A stretch of DNA of 64,000 nt from contig SVMT01000010.1 in the NCBI GenBank assembly GCA_015067305.1, forward strand, positions 1 through 64,000. Reading direction: 5' to 3'. The notes under the pieces are model-generated. The model did no database searches, was not told where the DNA came from, and saw nothing but the letters and a program-made list of their open reading frames with translations. Each line of letters opens with the position of its first letter. Within the stretch, counting starts at the first letter, position 1. The stretch is from Oscillospiraceae bacterium. Its GTDB lineage: Bacteria; Bacillota; Clostridia; Oscillospirales; UBA644. A program made the translations under genes and the position numbers. This document shows positions 15,343 to 24,246 of the stretch, piece after piece.

Positions 15343-16394
15343 TATTGCAATTCCTTTCCCATGAATCTGACTGGGGAGTGTCCGAAATTCACTTTTTTTA
15401 CTGCTTCGATGATCTCATCTTTCATATTTTCAGTTTTGTCAATATTACATCTGACATCATTCAGATCATATGGACCGTTCCTGAAATGACCTGCCACCAC
15501 TCCTTGAAATACTCCGTCTATTAAGAGATATTGAAGCGGTTCATGATCGTATTCAAGTCCATCGCAAAGTTTTTCTGAATATTGCTTTAATTCAGTTTCG
15601 TTAGCTTTATACATGATATCGTTTCTGTGTATGGCATAAATCGAATGTGGAATGCTTTCCGTATGTTTTTCAATATTTTCAATATCGGAAGTCAAAATAA
15701 AACCGAATTCTGTTTCCTTTAATAGTCCTTCATCAATAAGCTCTGATACTGCAAGCTTTATTTCTTTTTCGGGAATTCTATAGAGATTTTTTGCCATTGT
15801 CAAAGTGAAAGCTACCATTCTTTTGGAGAATCTCAGTAAAAGTATTTTTGTAGCCTCTGTTTTTGTGTATTTATCAAGGTTTACATTCGGAAACATTTCG
15901 TCGAAACGCATCCAACCTCTGTCCCATTCTCCGTTGTATTGGTCTTCATAAACAAGAAACGCTTCCTGTAGTTTATGTAATGCAGGAGTAATTTCTTTTA
16001 CAAGCAGTCCTGTTTCTTCTTTTATGAACTGAATATTGGCAGGACCTTCACGCTCAATTATATCGAGAACTTTCAAAGTTGTTTCTGACGGGTTTTTAAG
16101 AGGTTTTTTGTAAACAGCCGCAAAAAGCTCAATATCTTCTTTCATTATCCAGCCTATGTTTCCGCCGCAGAACCTGCCTTTTATCAGTTTTCTGTCAAGA
16201 ATTCTTGCTCTGTTGAATTCCATGTCATTGAAATCTGTTCTGAAAACAAGATTTGGAGGAGTTCCGAAACCGTTCCAATATACATTCTGTCCAGGTTGAG
16301 TGTCTCGGTAAAGTTCAATATATTCATCTTCGTTTGCTTTTTTTGAAAGAAACTGCCGTTCTGTTCTAAGGGAATTTATTTGTTCAAAAGTCAT
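15342..16394 (-). CDS. AlkZ/YcaQ-like winged-helix protein
   Basis: The 350-residue protein has several winged-helix-like segments in tandem (VLDIIEREGPANIQFIKEE, then EKEIKLAVSELIDEGLLKE) and a C-terminal beta-domain that could be the HTH_42 barrel, an arrangement seen in AlkZ-type DNA glycosylases and relatives. The Q-x-Q or Q-x-D catalytic signature of true AlkZ was not found, so glycosylase activity is doubtful. A DNA-binding or regulatory role for the two coupled genes is an alternative. The start at 16394 has AAAGGA 9-10 bp upstream, and a promoter lies at 16424-16452. Confidence 0.5.
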   Translation of the reverse strand: MTFEQINSLRTERQFLSKKANEDEYIELYRDTQPGQNVYWNGFGTPPNLVFRTDFNDMEFNRARILDRKLIKGRFCGGNIGWIMKEDIELFAAVYKKPLKNPSETTLKVLDIIEREGPANIQFIKEETGLLVKEITPALHKLQEAFLVYEDQYNGEWDRGWMRFDEMFPNVNLDKYTKTEATKILLLRFSKRMVAFTLTMAKNLYRIPEKEIKLAVSELIDEGLLKETEFGFILTSDIENIEKHTESIPHSIYAIHRNDIMYKANETELKQYSEKLCDGLEYDHEPLQYLLIDGVFQGVVAGHFRNGPYDLNDVRCNIDKTENMKDEIIEAVKKVNFGHSPVRFMGKELQ

Positions 16395-16423
16395 ACTTTC
16401 ACATCCTTTGAGTTTATACCTTT

Positions 16424-16452
16424 ATTATAGCATATAACTTACGGTTTGGAAA
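16424..16452 (-). promoter_or_regulatory. probable promoter of the AlkZ-like operon
   Basis: On the minus strand TATAAT (16424-16429) is preceded by TGC (extended -10), and a partial -35 TTTCCA (16447-16452) lies 17 bp upstream. Confidence 0.55.
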
Positions 16453-16575
16453 GACTGTTATGGAATTTTTAAACAAAAATTTATTATTGCATTTTTCGGA
16501 ATCGCATTTTCAGTTGGTCGTATATGTAAATTTTTTATTAAAAATGACTTACTCTTTTGCCCCCCCGTAAAACTA

Positions 16576-16604
16576 TTGACAAACTCCATGATTTATGCTA
16601 TAAT
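16576..16604 (+). promoter_or_regulatory. sigma-A promoter of the GHL10 lipoprotein gene
   Basis: TTGACA (16576-16581), a 17-bp spacer ending in TGC, and TATAAT (16599-16604): a full consensus with extended -10. A run of seven C (16560-16566) lies 9 bp upstream of the -35 box. Confidence 0.85.
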
Positions 16605-16627
16605 AAAATAAAAAGGATGATTTTACA

Positions 16628-18247
16628 ATGAAACTAAAATTATTGTCAATATTTTTCATTGTGGCATTATGTTTGATTACAAGCTGCAGTACTGAAGGAG
16701 ATTTTGAAATGGTACCATTTATGCCTGAAGAAAAAACTGTCAATGTCGAAGAAAAGGAAAGACCTCTTCGCACTGTTGATTACAATGACCCGAATTGGGC
16801 AAAAGATTGTTGGGTAGTTGATATTGACCCCGACTGGCCTCAGATATATGTTGAGCCTGCAAGTAAAGAAACTGTTCTGTCTTCTATTGATGATTATTTC
16901 AAATATATTCTGGATACAGGTGTTACCGATATTGCCGTTTGTCCCTTTGAACAGAATTCTCTTGTTCCTACAGAATCCGACGCTATAACATGGATGTATG
17001 AAAAATATAATTGGACAGAAGAAAACGGCGTGCCTGTAGACTACAGCAAGTATGAAGGTTTGTATAAAGTATATACAGAAATGGGGCTTGATATTTTTGA
17101 ACTTGTATACGACAAGATCAAAGATGCAGGTGTTCGTCCATGGCTCACATTCAGAATGAATGACGTTCATTACGGCTCTGAAAGTGCGGCATATATCAGA
17201 TCAGATCTTTTCTATGAAGCGAAAGAAAACGGTTATATGCTTGGCAATAAGTATGGATATTATGCTACAGGGTTTGATTTTTCTCACGAACGTATAAGAC
17301 AGGTAATGCTTGACTATATCGAAGAGCTTGCGCTAAGATATGATGTGTTCGGTCTTCAGCTTGACTTTATCAGAGAAATTTTCTGTTTTGATTATATTAA
17401 CAATGATGATTGCGCTGAGATAATGACGCAGTTTGTTCGCGATGTCAAGGCTATAGTTGAAAAAGCAGAAGCTAAGTTTGGACATCCCATAAAGCTTTCT
17501 GTTCGTTTCGGCCGTTCAATAGAACATAACAAAGTGTTTGGTTTCGATGCTGAGACCTGGGTAAAAGAAGGTCTTGTAGATGTTCTTGTTCCGTCACCCC
17601 GTTGGGAAGTAACAGACAGTGCTGTTCCTGTTGAGGAATGGAAAAATCTTGCCGGTGACAATGTTGCAATTTGGGCAGGTATGGAGTCCCGTATGACAAA
17701 CAAGTCTAAGGTTACTGCTGATTATGTGAAGGGTTATTCTGCGGGATTTTATGCGAAGGGTGCAGATGGGGTTTATTTCGATAACTTTTATCAGCTTGGC
17801 AGTGACGGACCTTCGATCTGGGGCTTTGAACGTAAAGATCTGACTCAAGGTGTGAGAAAATATGTCGTTACGTATCAGGATATAGTTCCGGAGGGAATGA
17901 GTGGGTACAAACCGTTACCCTTGTCTTTGAAAAATCAAAAAGAAGAACTCGTTGTTTGTATGGGTGAGGTTAAAAATACTGAAACGGTTCATTTGATCCT
18001 GGCTATGGAGGATGCATATTTATCTTCTCCCACAGTTAAATTGAATGGAGTTGGAAGTTCTTCCAGAGAATTGATCGAGACTCCGGACGGAATTGATTTT
18101 AATAATGGGGCTTCGACACCTTTGATTGATGAGGCTCAGTTTCTCCTCTATACTTTCAGAGGAGTTGATGCAACAGAAGATATTAAAATCAGTTTTGAAA
18201 ACGGTATCGGCAAAGTTGTGTATGTAGAACTTTCCGTAGAGCCGTAA
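16628..18247 (+). CDS. GHL10-like (DUF187-type) surface lipoprotein, putative glycosidase
   Basis: The 539-residue product begins with a lipoprotein signal (hydrophobic core, then lipobox ITSC with Cys 20), so it should be anchored on the outer face of the membrane. Residues ~90-400 form a GHL10-type TIM barrel: WLTFRMNDVHY, GLQLDFIREIFCFDY, KLSVRFGRS, AIWAGMESRM and GADGVYFDNFYQL. Asp and Glu in the second and last of these are candidate catalytic acids. The C-terminal ~120 residues look like a small beta-domain. It is a distant paralogue of the truncated protein at 1-969 but is exported. It is a single-gene unit with its own promoter and terminator. Confidence 0.75.
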   Translation: MKLKLLSIFFIVALCLITSCSTEGDFEMVPFMPEEKTVNVEEKERPLRTVDYNDPNWAKDCWVVDIDPDWPQIYVEPASKETVLSSIDDYFKYILDTGVTDIAVCPFEQNSLVPTESDAITWMYEKYNWTEENGVPVDYSKYEGLYKVYTEMGLDIFELVYDKIKDAGVRPWLTFRMNDVHYGSESAAYIRSDLFYEAKENGYMLGNKYGYYATGFDFSHERIRQVMLDYIEELALRYDVFGLQLDFIREIFCFDYINNDDCAEIMTQFVRDVKAIVEKAEAKFGHPIKLSVRFGRSIEHNKVFGFDAETWVKEGLVDVLVPSPRWEVTDSAVPVEEWKNLAGDNVAIWAGMESRMTNKSKVTADYVKGYSAGFYAKGADGVYFDNFYQLGSDGPSIWGFERKDLTQGVRKYVVTYQDIVPEGMSGYKPLPLSLKNQKEELVVCMGEVKNTETVHLILAMEDAYLSSPTVKLNGVGSSSRELIETPDGIDFNNGASTPLIDEAQFLLYTFRGVDATEDIKISFENGIGKVVYVELSVEP

Positions 18248-18261
18248 AAATAAATATTCCG

Positions 18262-18294
18262 AAAATCTGCAATATCATGTTGCAGATTTTTTTT
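18262..18294 (+). terminator. intrinsic terminator of the GHL10 lipoprotein gene
   Basis: Arms 18262-18272 and 18280-18290 (11 bp) with a 7-nt loop are followed by a T-run. The hairpin lies 14 bp after the stop codon. Confidence 0.85.
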
Positions 18295-18303
18295 ATGTAA
18301 CCA

Positions 18304-18332
18304 TTGCTTTTTTTGAAATTATGTGTTATAAT
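18304..18332 (+). promoter_or_regulatory. probable promoter of the MBOAT gene
   Basis: TTGCTT (18304-18309) and TATAAT (18327-18332) are 17 bp apart. The position argues against translation starts in this stretch and supports TTG 18385 as the start of the following gene. Confidence 0.6.
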
Positions 18333-18384
18333 ATATACGTGTTATTATGTGTATTTGAAATTTGACATAAAGGGAGCTATTGAT

Positions 18385-19809
18385 TTGCTTTTCAGTTCAG
18401 TTTTGTTTTTATTCTGTTTTTTGCCTTTGACATTGCTACTTTATTACATATGTCCCAGGGGACATAAAAATACGGGCAAAAATACGGTACTTTTTATAAC
18501 CTCGATCATATTTTACGCATGGGGTGAACCTGTTTATATTTTCCTCATGTTGTTTACCATACTTCATAACTATATTTTCGCGATCCTTATAGGTAAACAA
18601 AAAGCTAAGGGGAACGAAAAAGCTTCAAAGTATCTGCTTGTAGGTTCTGTGATCCTGAATCTCGGTGTTCTCGGATTTTTTAAGTACAGCAATTTCTTCA
18701 TTTCAAATATTGATTCTTTGTTCGGCTTAGATATTCCGCTTCTGGAAATAGCCCTGCCTATAGGTATTTCTTTCTATACATTCCAGACTATGTCTTATAC
18801 CATTGATGTTTACAAGGGTATAACAAAGGTTCAGTATAATCCCATAAGCTTTGGTGCGTATGTGACTCTTTTTCCTCAGCTTATAGCGGGTCCGATAGTT
18901 CAGTATAAAACTGTTGCCGAAGAACTTGACAACCGTAAAAATGAACATTTGACTTTTGCAAAAGGTATTAAAACTTTTACTGTCGGTCTTGCAAAAAAAG
19001 TTCTTATTGCAAATAGTGTCGGTCAACTTTGGGATACAGTCATTGGACTTGAACCTTCTCAAATGACAGTTCTTACATCATGGCTTGGTATAATCGCATT
19101 CTCGTTGCAGATATATTTTGACTTTTCAGGTTATTCTGATATGGCGATAGGACTTGGCAGAATGTTCGGTTTTGAGTTTAATATAAACTTCAATTATCCG
19201 TACATCTCACAGAGTGTCACAGAATTCTGGCGACGTTGGCATATTTCTTTAGGCTCATGGTTCAGGGAATATCTGTATATTCCTCTTGGCGGGAACAGAG
19301 TTTCAAGGTGGAAACATCTCAGAAATATTTTTATCGTTTGGTTTTGTACGGGTTTTTGGCACGGAGCTAACTGGAATTTTATAATCTGGGGTCTTTATTT
19401 CGGAGTCCTTCTTGTGCTGGAAAAAACATTCCTTTTAAAAGTTCTTGCTGCAATACCTCGTTTTTTTCGACATATTTATCTTCTTCTTATCGTAATTGTC
19501 AGCTGGGTGTTTTTTGCCATAGAAGATGTTTCTGTCTGCCTGGATTACCTTGGAAATATGTTCTTTATGAACGGTCTGCCTCTTTATGATGATAGAGCGG
19601 TATACCTTCTTTATACGAATGCTTTTGTTATATCCATTGCAATACTTTTCTCTATGCCACTGTTCAACCGTATTGCAGAAAAGCTCAGAACGAAGAATGA
19701 AACTTTTTATCAGATTATTTGTCTTATAGGATGCTTGTTTGTTTGGTTTGCATCAACAGCATCTCTTGTATCAAACAGCTACAATCCCTTCCTTTATTTT
19801 AGATTTTAA
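18385..19809 (+). CDS. MBOAT-family membrane O-acyltransferase (AlgI/DltB-like)
   Basis: The 474-residue polytopic protein has the MBOAT core: RRWHISLGSWFREYLYIPLGG near residue 285 and the catalytic His in FWHGANWNFIIWG. Such proteins pass acyl groups across the membrane to alginate, cellulose, peptidoglycan or teichoic acids. TTG 18385 is taken as start because AAAGGGAG is 8 bp upstream and the protein then begins MLFSSVLFLF, the usual start of the family; the longer reading would run over the promoter. No SGNH/AlgJ-type partner follows, so the acceptor cannot be inferred. polA follows after 14 bp. Confidence 0.85.
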   Translation: MLFSSVLFLFCFLPLTLLLYYICPRGHKNTGKNTVLFITSIIFYAWGEPVYIFLMLFTILHNYIFAILIGKQKAKGNEKASKYLLVGSVILNLGVLGFFKYSNFFISNIDSLFGLDIPLLEIALPIGISFYTFQTMSYTIDVYKGITKVQYNPISFGAYVTLFPQLIAGPIVQYKTVAEELDNRKNEHLTFAKGIKTFTVGLAKKVLIANSVGQLWDTVIGLEPSQMTVLTSWLGIIAFSLQIYFDFSGYSDMAIGLGRMFGFEFNINFNYPYISQSVTEFWRRWHISLGSWFREYLYIPLGGNRVSRWKHLRNIFIVWFCTGFWHGANWNFIIWGLYFGVLLVLEKTFLLKVLAAIPRFFRHIYLLLIVIVSWVFFAIEDVSVCLDYLGNMFFMNGLPLYDDRAVYLLYTNAFVISIAILFSMPLFNRIAEKLRTKNETFYQIICLIGCLFVWFASTASLVSNSYNPFLYFRF

Positions 19810-19823
19810 CGGAGGAAAAATTA

Positions 19824-22331
19824 ATGAAACTTATGCTTATTGACGGAAACAGCGTCCTGAACAGAGCTTTTTACGGTGTTCCGCCCCTTACTAATTCAAA
19901 AGGTTTTCATACCAATGCTATATTCGGCTTTATGAATATATTATCACGTCATATTGAAGAGGATCATCCCGATATTATTTGTGTTGCTTTTGATCTTAAA
20001 GCAAAAACTTACAGACATCTTTTATATGACGGTTACAAAGCGGGCAGAAAGGGTATGCCTGACGAACTTGCGGAACAGCTTCCCGTTATGAAAGATATCC
20101 TTGATGCTTTCGGTATTATCCGTGCTGAATGTGAGGGACTTGAAGCAGACGATATCATCGGTATTATGAGCAGAGATGCAGATCTCCGTGGAGATGAAGT
20201 CGTTATCGTAACGGGTGACAGAGATGAACTCCAGCTTGTAAATGAAAATATTACTGTTAAGCTTGCCGTAACAAAACAAAGTGGTTCATCCGACAGCGTA
20301 TTCACTCCCGATAAGATCCGCGAGAAATACGGGCTTGATCCTGAACAGCTTATAGACCTCAAAGCTTTAATGGGGGATTCAAGCGATAATATTCCCGGTG
20401 TTCCCGGTGTCGGTGAAAAGACCGCAGTTAAATTGTTGCAGGAAAACAGAACTCTTGACGGAGTGTTTGAGAATATAGATTTTCAAAAAGGTTCGTTGAA
20501 AACTAAACTTGAAAACGGAAAACGCAGTGCATATATGAGCCGTGAACTGGGACGTATCATTCGTGAACTTCCCGAAAAAATGTCTTTGCCCGAATTGAAA
20601 AAGATAGATTCCGATAAGAGTAAACTTGCCAAGATATTTACTGAACTTGAAATGACTTCATTGCTTGATAAGTTTTCCTTGAAAGGTGAAATGTCTTTAA
20701 AAGTCGAAACTATAGAGGTTGTTCCTTTTGATGAAAAAGAACATTCCGAATTATTCGAGAATGAGGTTATGTATATATTGGATTGTCCCGAAAGATCTGC
20801 TTTCCTCTTAAAGGATGACTCTTTCTCTGTTGAAGTTCCTTATTCCGAACTGTACCATCTTGACTGTAAAAAAATCATAACACATGATGCTAAACCTCTT
20901 TTGAGAAAAATGATTTCTTTGGGTTTATCTTTTGAGATAGTGTTCGACACAATACTTGCTGCATATGTGTTAAATCCTTCAAAAGCATCATATTCTTTGG
21001 AAACAATTTATACTGAGCTCCTCGGTAAATCTATATCCGATGAAGGTACACAGCTTGGAAATCTTCCTGAATTGGTTGTCGGTCTTGAAGAAAAATTGAA
21101 AAAAGACGAATCATATAATTTGTTCAAGGATATAGAACTTCCGCTTTGTTCCGTTCTTGCGGAAGCTGAACATTACGGAGTTGAAGTTGATACTGATTTC
21201 ATTATTGCATTCGGAGAAAAGCTTGATAAAGAGCTTTCCGAACTAACCTCGTCAATACATGCTCTCGCAGGAAGTGAATTCAACATCAATTCACCCAGAC
21301 AGTTGGGAAAAGTCCTTTTCGAGGATCTGTTGCTTCCTGTTCAACGTAAGACTAAAATAGGATATTCTACAGACAATGAGGTTCTTGAAAAACTCAGTAT
21401 TTATCATCCGATAGCTGATCTTCTGATACATTACCGACAACTTGCTAAGTTGAAATCCACTTATGTGGACGGTTTGCTTAAGACAGTCTCCGAAGACGGA
21501 AGAATTCATACGGTATTTACTCAGACTGTAACCCAGACAGGACGTATTAGTTCTGTTGAACCTAATTTGCAGAATATTCCCGTGAGGACAGTTCTTGGCA
21601 GAGAACTCAGAAAAGCGTTCAGGGCAAAAGAGGGTTATACTTTAATAGATGCAGACTACTCACAGATCGAGCTCAGGATTCTTTCGCATATTGCTGATGA
21701 TAAGACTATGCAGGATATTTTTGCAAGCGGAAATGATATTCATACACAAACTGCTGCTGAAATATTCGGTTTGCCCGAAAATATGGTGACTCCCGAACTT
21801 CGTCGCCGTGCAAAAGCTATAAACTTTGGTATTGTTTATGGTATAGGGGAGTTTTCTCTTTCTCAGGATATAGGAGTAACACGTAAAGAAGCGAAAAGGT
21901 ATATAGATAATTATCTTGATACTTTCAGTGGTGTGAAAAAATACGTGGACGATGTCATTTCTTTCGCAAAGGAGCATGGCTATGTGGAAACGCTTTTCGG
22001 TAGAAGAAGGTATGTTCCCGAGATAACCGCTTCAAAGAAGCCTCTGGTCGCTTTTGCAGAAAGAGTCTGCAGAAATACTCCGATTCAGGGAACTGCCGCG
22101 GATCTTATAAAACTCGCAATGGTAAAAGTCTTCAATGCTCTGAAGGCTGAGGGTCTTAAATCTCGACTTATTTTACAGATACACGACGAACTTATTATCG
22201 AAGCTCCTGAAGATGAGGTCGAAAAAGCTTCTGCGATCCTGCGTCATGAAATGGAAAATGCGCATAAATTCAAAGTGCCTATAGTTACAGATCTTCATTG
22301 CGGCAAAACATGGTTTGAGGCGAAAGACTGA
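19824..22331 (+). CDS. polA: DNA polymerase I
   Basis: This 835-residue family A polymerase has an N-terminal 5'-3' nuclease domain (residues ~1-290, with GDSSDNIPGVPGVGEKTA), a central 3'-5' exonuclease-like domain, and a C-terminal polymerase domain. The last carries motif A (DADYSQIELRILSHI), motif B (RRAKAINFGIVYG) and motif C (QIHDELIIEAP). The first exonuclease motif D-x-E is replaced (YILDCPERS), so proofreading is probably lost, as in Bacillus PolA. It acts in DNA repair and Okazaki fragment processing. The start at ATG 19824 follows GGAGG. It is the head of a run of housekeeping genes ending at 25585. Confidence 0.96.
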   Translation: MKLMLIDGNSVLNRAFYGVPPLTNSKGFHTNAIFGFMNILSRHIEEDHPDIICVAFDLKAKTYRHLLYDGYKAGRKGMPDELAEQLPVMKDILDAFGIIRAECEGLEADDIIGIMSRDADLRGDEVVIVTGDRDELQLVNENITVKLAVTKQSGSSDSVFTPDKIREKYGLDPEQLIDLKALMGDSSDNIPGVPGVGEKTAVKLLQENRTLDGVFENIDFQKGSLKTKLENGKRSAYMSRELGRIIRELPEKMSLPELKKIDSDKSKLAKIFTELEMTSLLDKFSLKGEMSLKVETIEVVPFDEKEHSELFENEVMYILDCPERSAFLLKDDSFSVEVPYSELYHLDCKKIITHDAKPLLRKMISLGLSFEIVFDTILAAYVLNPSKASYSLETIYTELLGKSISDEGTQLGNLPELVVGLEEKLKKDESYNLFKDIELPLCSVLAEAEHYGVEVDTDFIIAFGEKLDKELSELTSSIHALAGSEFNINSPRQLGKVLFEDLLLPVQRKTKIGYSTDNEVLEKLSIYHPIADLLIHYRQLAKLKSTYVDGLLKTVSEDGRIHTVFTQTVTQTGRISSVEPNLQNIPVRTVLGRELRKAFRAKEGYTLIDADYSQIELRILSHIADDKTMQDIFASGNDIHTQTAAEIFGLPENMVTPELRRRAKAINFGIVYGIGEFSLSQDIGVTRKEAKRYIDNYLDTFSGVKKYVDDVISFAKEHGYVETLFGRRRYVPEITASKKPLVAFAERVCRNTPIQGTAADLIKLAMVKVFNALKAEGLKSRLILQIHDELIIEAPEDEVEKASAILRHEMENAHKFKVPIVTDLHCGKTWFEAKD

Positions 22332-22332
22332 T

Positions 22333-22773
22333 ATGAAAATTAAAATAAGACTTGCCGAGGAAAAAGATATAAAAATAATAGCAGATATTGAGTCTGAATG
22401 TTTTACCACACCTGAATCTGAATCTTCTGTTAAAGATGTTATCGAGAATCCCGTTTATGAAGCTTTTGTAGCGGAATCTGATGGGGAAGTTGTCGGTCAT
22501 ACCATAACAATGACTTCTTGCGGCGATACTGATATACTTTCAGTTGCTGTCAGACCTTCATTCAGACGCTTCGGAATCGGTAAAATGCTCATGGATAATA
22601 TTATTGTTACTGCCGATAAAAAAGGTGTGACGGATGTTTTCCTTGAAGTTCGCAAATCTAATATACCTGCAATTTCTCTCTATGAAAAAACAGGTTTTGA
22701 AAAAATCGGAGAACGGAAAAATTTCTATGATCTTCCGCGTGAAGATGCTGTTCTTATGAAAAAATCAATTTAA
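22333..22773 (+). CDS. rimI: ribosomal protein S18-alanine N-acetyltransferase-like GNAT
   Basis: The 146-residue GNAT protein has VVGHTITMTSCGDTDILSVAV, the acetyl-CoA loop RRFGIGKML, and FLEVRKSNIPAISLYEKTGFEKIGERKNFY. The last part is the RimI signature (LEVR.SN..A..LY...GF). ATG 22333 is preferred to an earlier in-frame ATG at 22315, which lies inside polA. It sits directly before tsaD, a common clostridial order linking RimI to the threonylcarbamoyl-adenosine genes. Confidence 0.88.
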   Translation: MKIKIRLAEEKDIKIIADIESECFTTPESESSVKDVIENPVYEAFVAESDGEVVGHTITMTSCGDTDILSVAVRPSFRRFGIGKMLMDNIIVTADKKGVTDVFLEVRKSNIPAISLYEKTGFEKIGERKNFYDLPREDAVLMKKSI

Positions 22774-22787
22774 AGGAAGTAAATCAA

Positions 22788-23807
22788 ATGAATATATTGG
22801 GTATTGAAAGCTCCTGCGACGAAACCGCCGCTTCCGTTATAAAAGACGGTCGAGAGATACTTTCAAATGTTGTCAGTTCACAGATAGATATACACACTCT
22901 TTATGGCGGTGTTGTTCCCGAGATTGCCTCAAGAGCTCATACTGAAGCTATTTCAGGCGTTGTGTCTGAAGCCTTGAAACCTGTCGGAGGTATGGAAAAT
23001 ATTGATGTTGTCGCAGTTACAAATGCTCCGGGGCTTATAGGAGCTCTTCTTGTAGGGGTAAGTTTCGCAAAAGGACTTGCTTTTTCAAGCGGTAAACCTC
23101 TTATTCCCGTGCATCACATCCGAGGTCATGTCGCAGCCGCATATCTTGCTCATCCCGAACTTAAACCTCCGTTTATAGCTCTCATTGCGTCGGGAGGTCA
23201 CAGTCATATCGTTTTTGTTGAGGATTATACGAAATATAGAATTCTCGGCAGAACACGTGACGATGCCGCAGGTGAAAGTTTTGACAAGGCTGCCCGTGTT
23301 ATCGGTCTCGGTTATCCTGGTGGCGCAAAAATTGACTCTCTAGCTAAATCGGGAGATCCTTATGCTATTGAATTTCCCAAAGTATATTTTAAAGATGCAC
23401 CGTATGATTTCAGTTTCAGCGGTGTAAAAACGGCAGTAATAAATTACGCTCACAACGCTGAACAGGCAGGCAGGGAATTGAATAAAGCGGATGTTGCGGC
23501 ATCTTTTTCCCGTGCTGTGTGTTCTGTGCTTACAGAAAAAGCAACAGCAGCAGTTAATGATCTTGCAGAGAGTCTTGGAGCAGGTAAACGACTGGTCGTT
23601 GCAGGAGGGGTTTCCGCCAATTCTGTTCTTCGTTCTTATCTTGCAAGAAGTGCTGAAAAAAACGGTTTTGCCCTTTATTTGCCGCCGCTTTCTCTCTGCG
23701 GCGATAATGCCGCAATGATTGCATCTCAGGGATATTATGAATATCTCAGCGGAAATATTGCCGATGAATCCCTTAATGCTTACGCAACAAAAAGTATAGA
23801 GGAGTAA
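22788..23807 (+). CDS. tsaD: tRNA N6-adenosine threonylcarbamoyltransferase
   Basis: The 339-residue TsaD/Kae1 protein starts with ILGIESSCDETAASVI and has the metal-binding HHIRGHVAAAYL (two His), GGHSHIV, DDAAGESFDKAARVIGLGYPGG and GGVSAN. It completes the universal t6A37 modification of ANN-decoding tRNAs with TsaB, TsaC and TsaE, which are not in this window. A good ribosome site (AAAGGAAG) precedes ATG 22788. It lies 14 bp after rimI and 4 bp before the phosphatase gene, so the genes are co-transcribed. Confidence 0.97.
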   Translation: MNILGIESSCDETAASVIKDGREILSNVVSSQIDIHTLYGGVVPEIASRAHTEAISGVVSEALKPVGGMENIDVVAVTNAPGLIGALLVGVSFAKGLAFSSGKPLIPVHHIRGHVAAAYLAHPELKPPFIALIASGGHSHIVFVEDYTKYRILGRTRDDAAGESFDKAARVIGLGYPGGAKIDSLAKSGDPYAIEFPKVYFKDAPYDFSFSGVKTAVINYAHNAEQAGRELNKADVAASFSRAVCSVLTEKATAAVNDLAESLGAGKRLVVAGGVSANSVLRSYLARSAEKNGFALYLPPLSLCGDNAAMIASQGYYEYLSGNIADESLNAYATKSIEE

Positions 23808-23811
23808 GATT

Positions 23812-24246
23812 ATGAATGTATTGTTTGTTTGTACTGGAAATACTTGCAGAAGTCCTCTTGCAGAGGTTCTTTTGAAAAGGCTTCTTTCTGAAAAAGGTAT
23901 CGGAAATGTTGAGGTTCAAAGTTGTGGCCTTTCCGCTTATCCCGGCTGTCCCGCCTCTGAAAACTCTGCAATGATAGCTCCTGAATTCGGCTGTAGTTTG
24001 AATTTCCATGTGGCAAAACAATTTGATGACAAATTGGCGGATTGGGCAGATGTTATAATTACAATGTCTGAAAGTCATAAACAGGTTATAGAAAGATTCT
24101 TTGAAAAATACGCTTCAAAGGTTCAGGTCCTTGGTAAGGGTATTTCAGATCCTTATGGCGGAGATCTTGAAGAATACCGTCAATGTGCTTCAGAAATAGA
24201 ATCAGAACTGAAAAAACTCGTCGATGGAGGCTTTTTCGGTGGTTAA
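23812..24246 (+). CDS. low-molecular-weight protein-tyrosine phosphatase family protein
   Basis: The 144-residue protein has the catalytic P-loop at its N-terminus, CTGNTCRS (C-x5-R-S), and the acid loop ISDPYGG with the general-acid Asp near residue 116. These are the defining residues of LMW-PTPs; arsenate reductases share the fold but need extra C-terminal cysteines that are not evident. Many clostridial relatives are annotated as protein-arginine or tyrosine phosphatases. It overlaps the next gene by 8 bp. Confidence 0.9.
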   Translation: MNVLFVCTGNTCRSPLAEVLLKRLLSEKGIGNVEVQSCGLSAYPGCPASENSAMIAPEFGCSLNFHVAKQFDDKLADWADVIITMSESHKQVIERFFEKYASKVQVLGKGISDPYGGDLEEYRQCASEIESELKKLVDGGFFGG

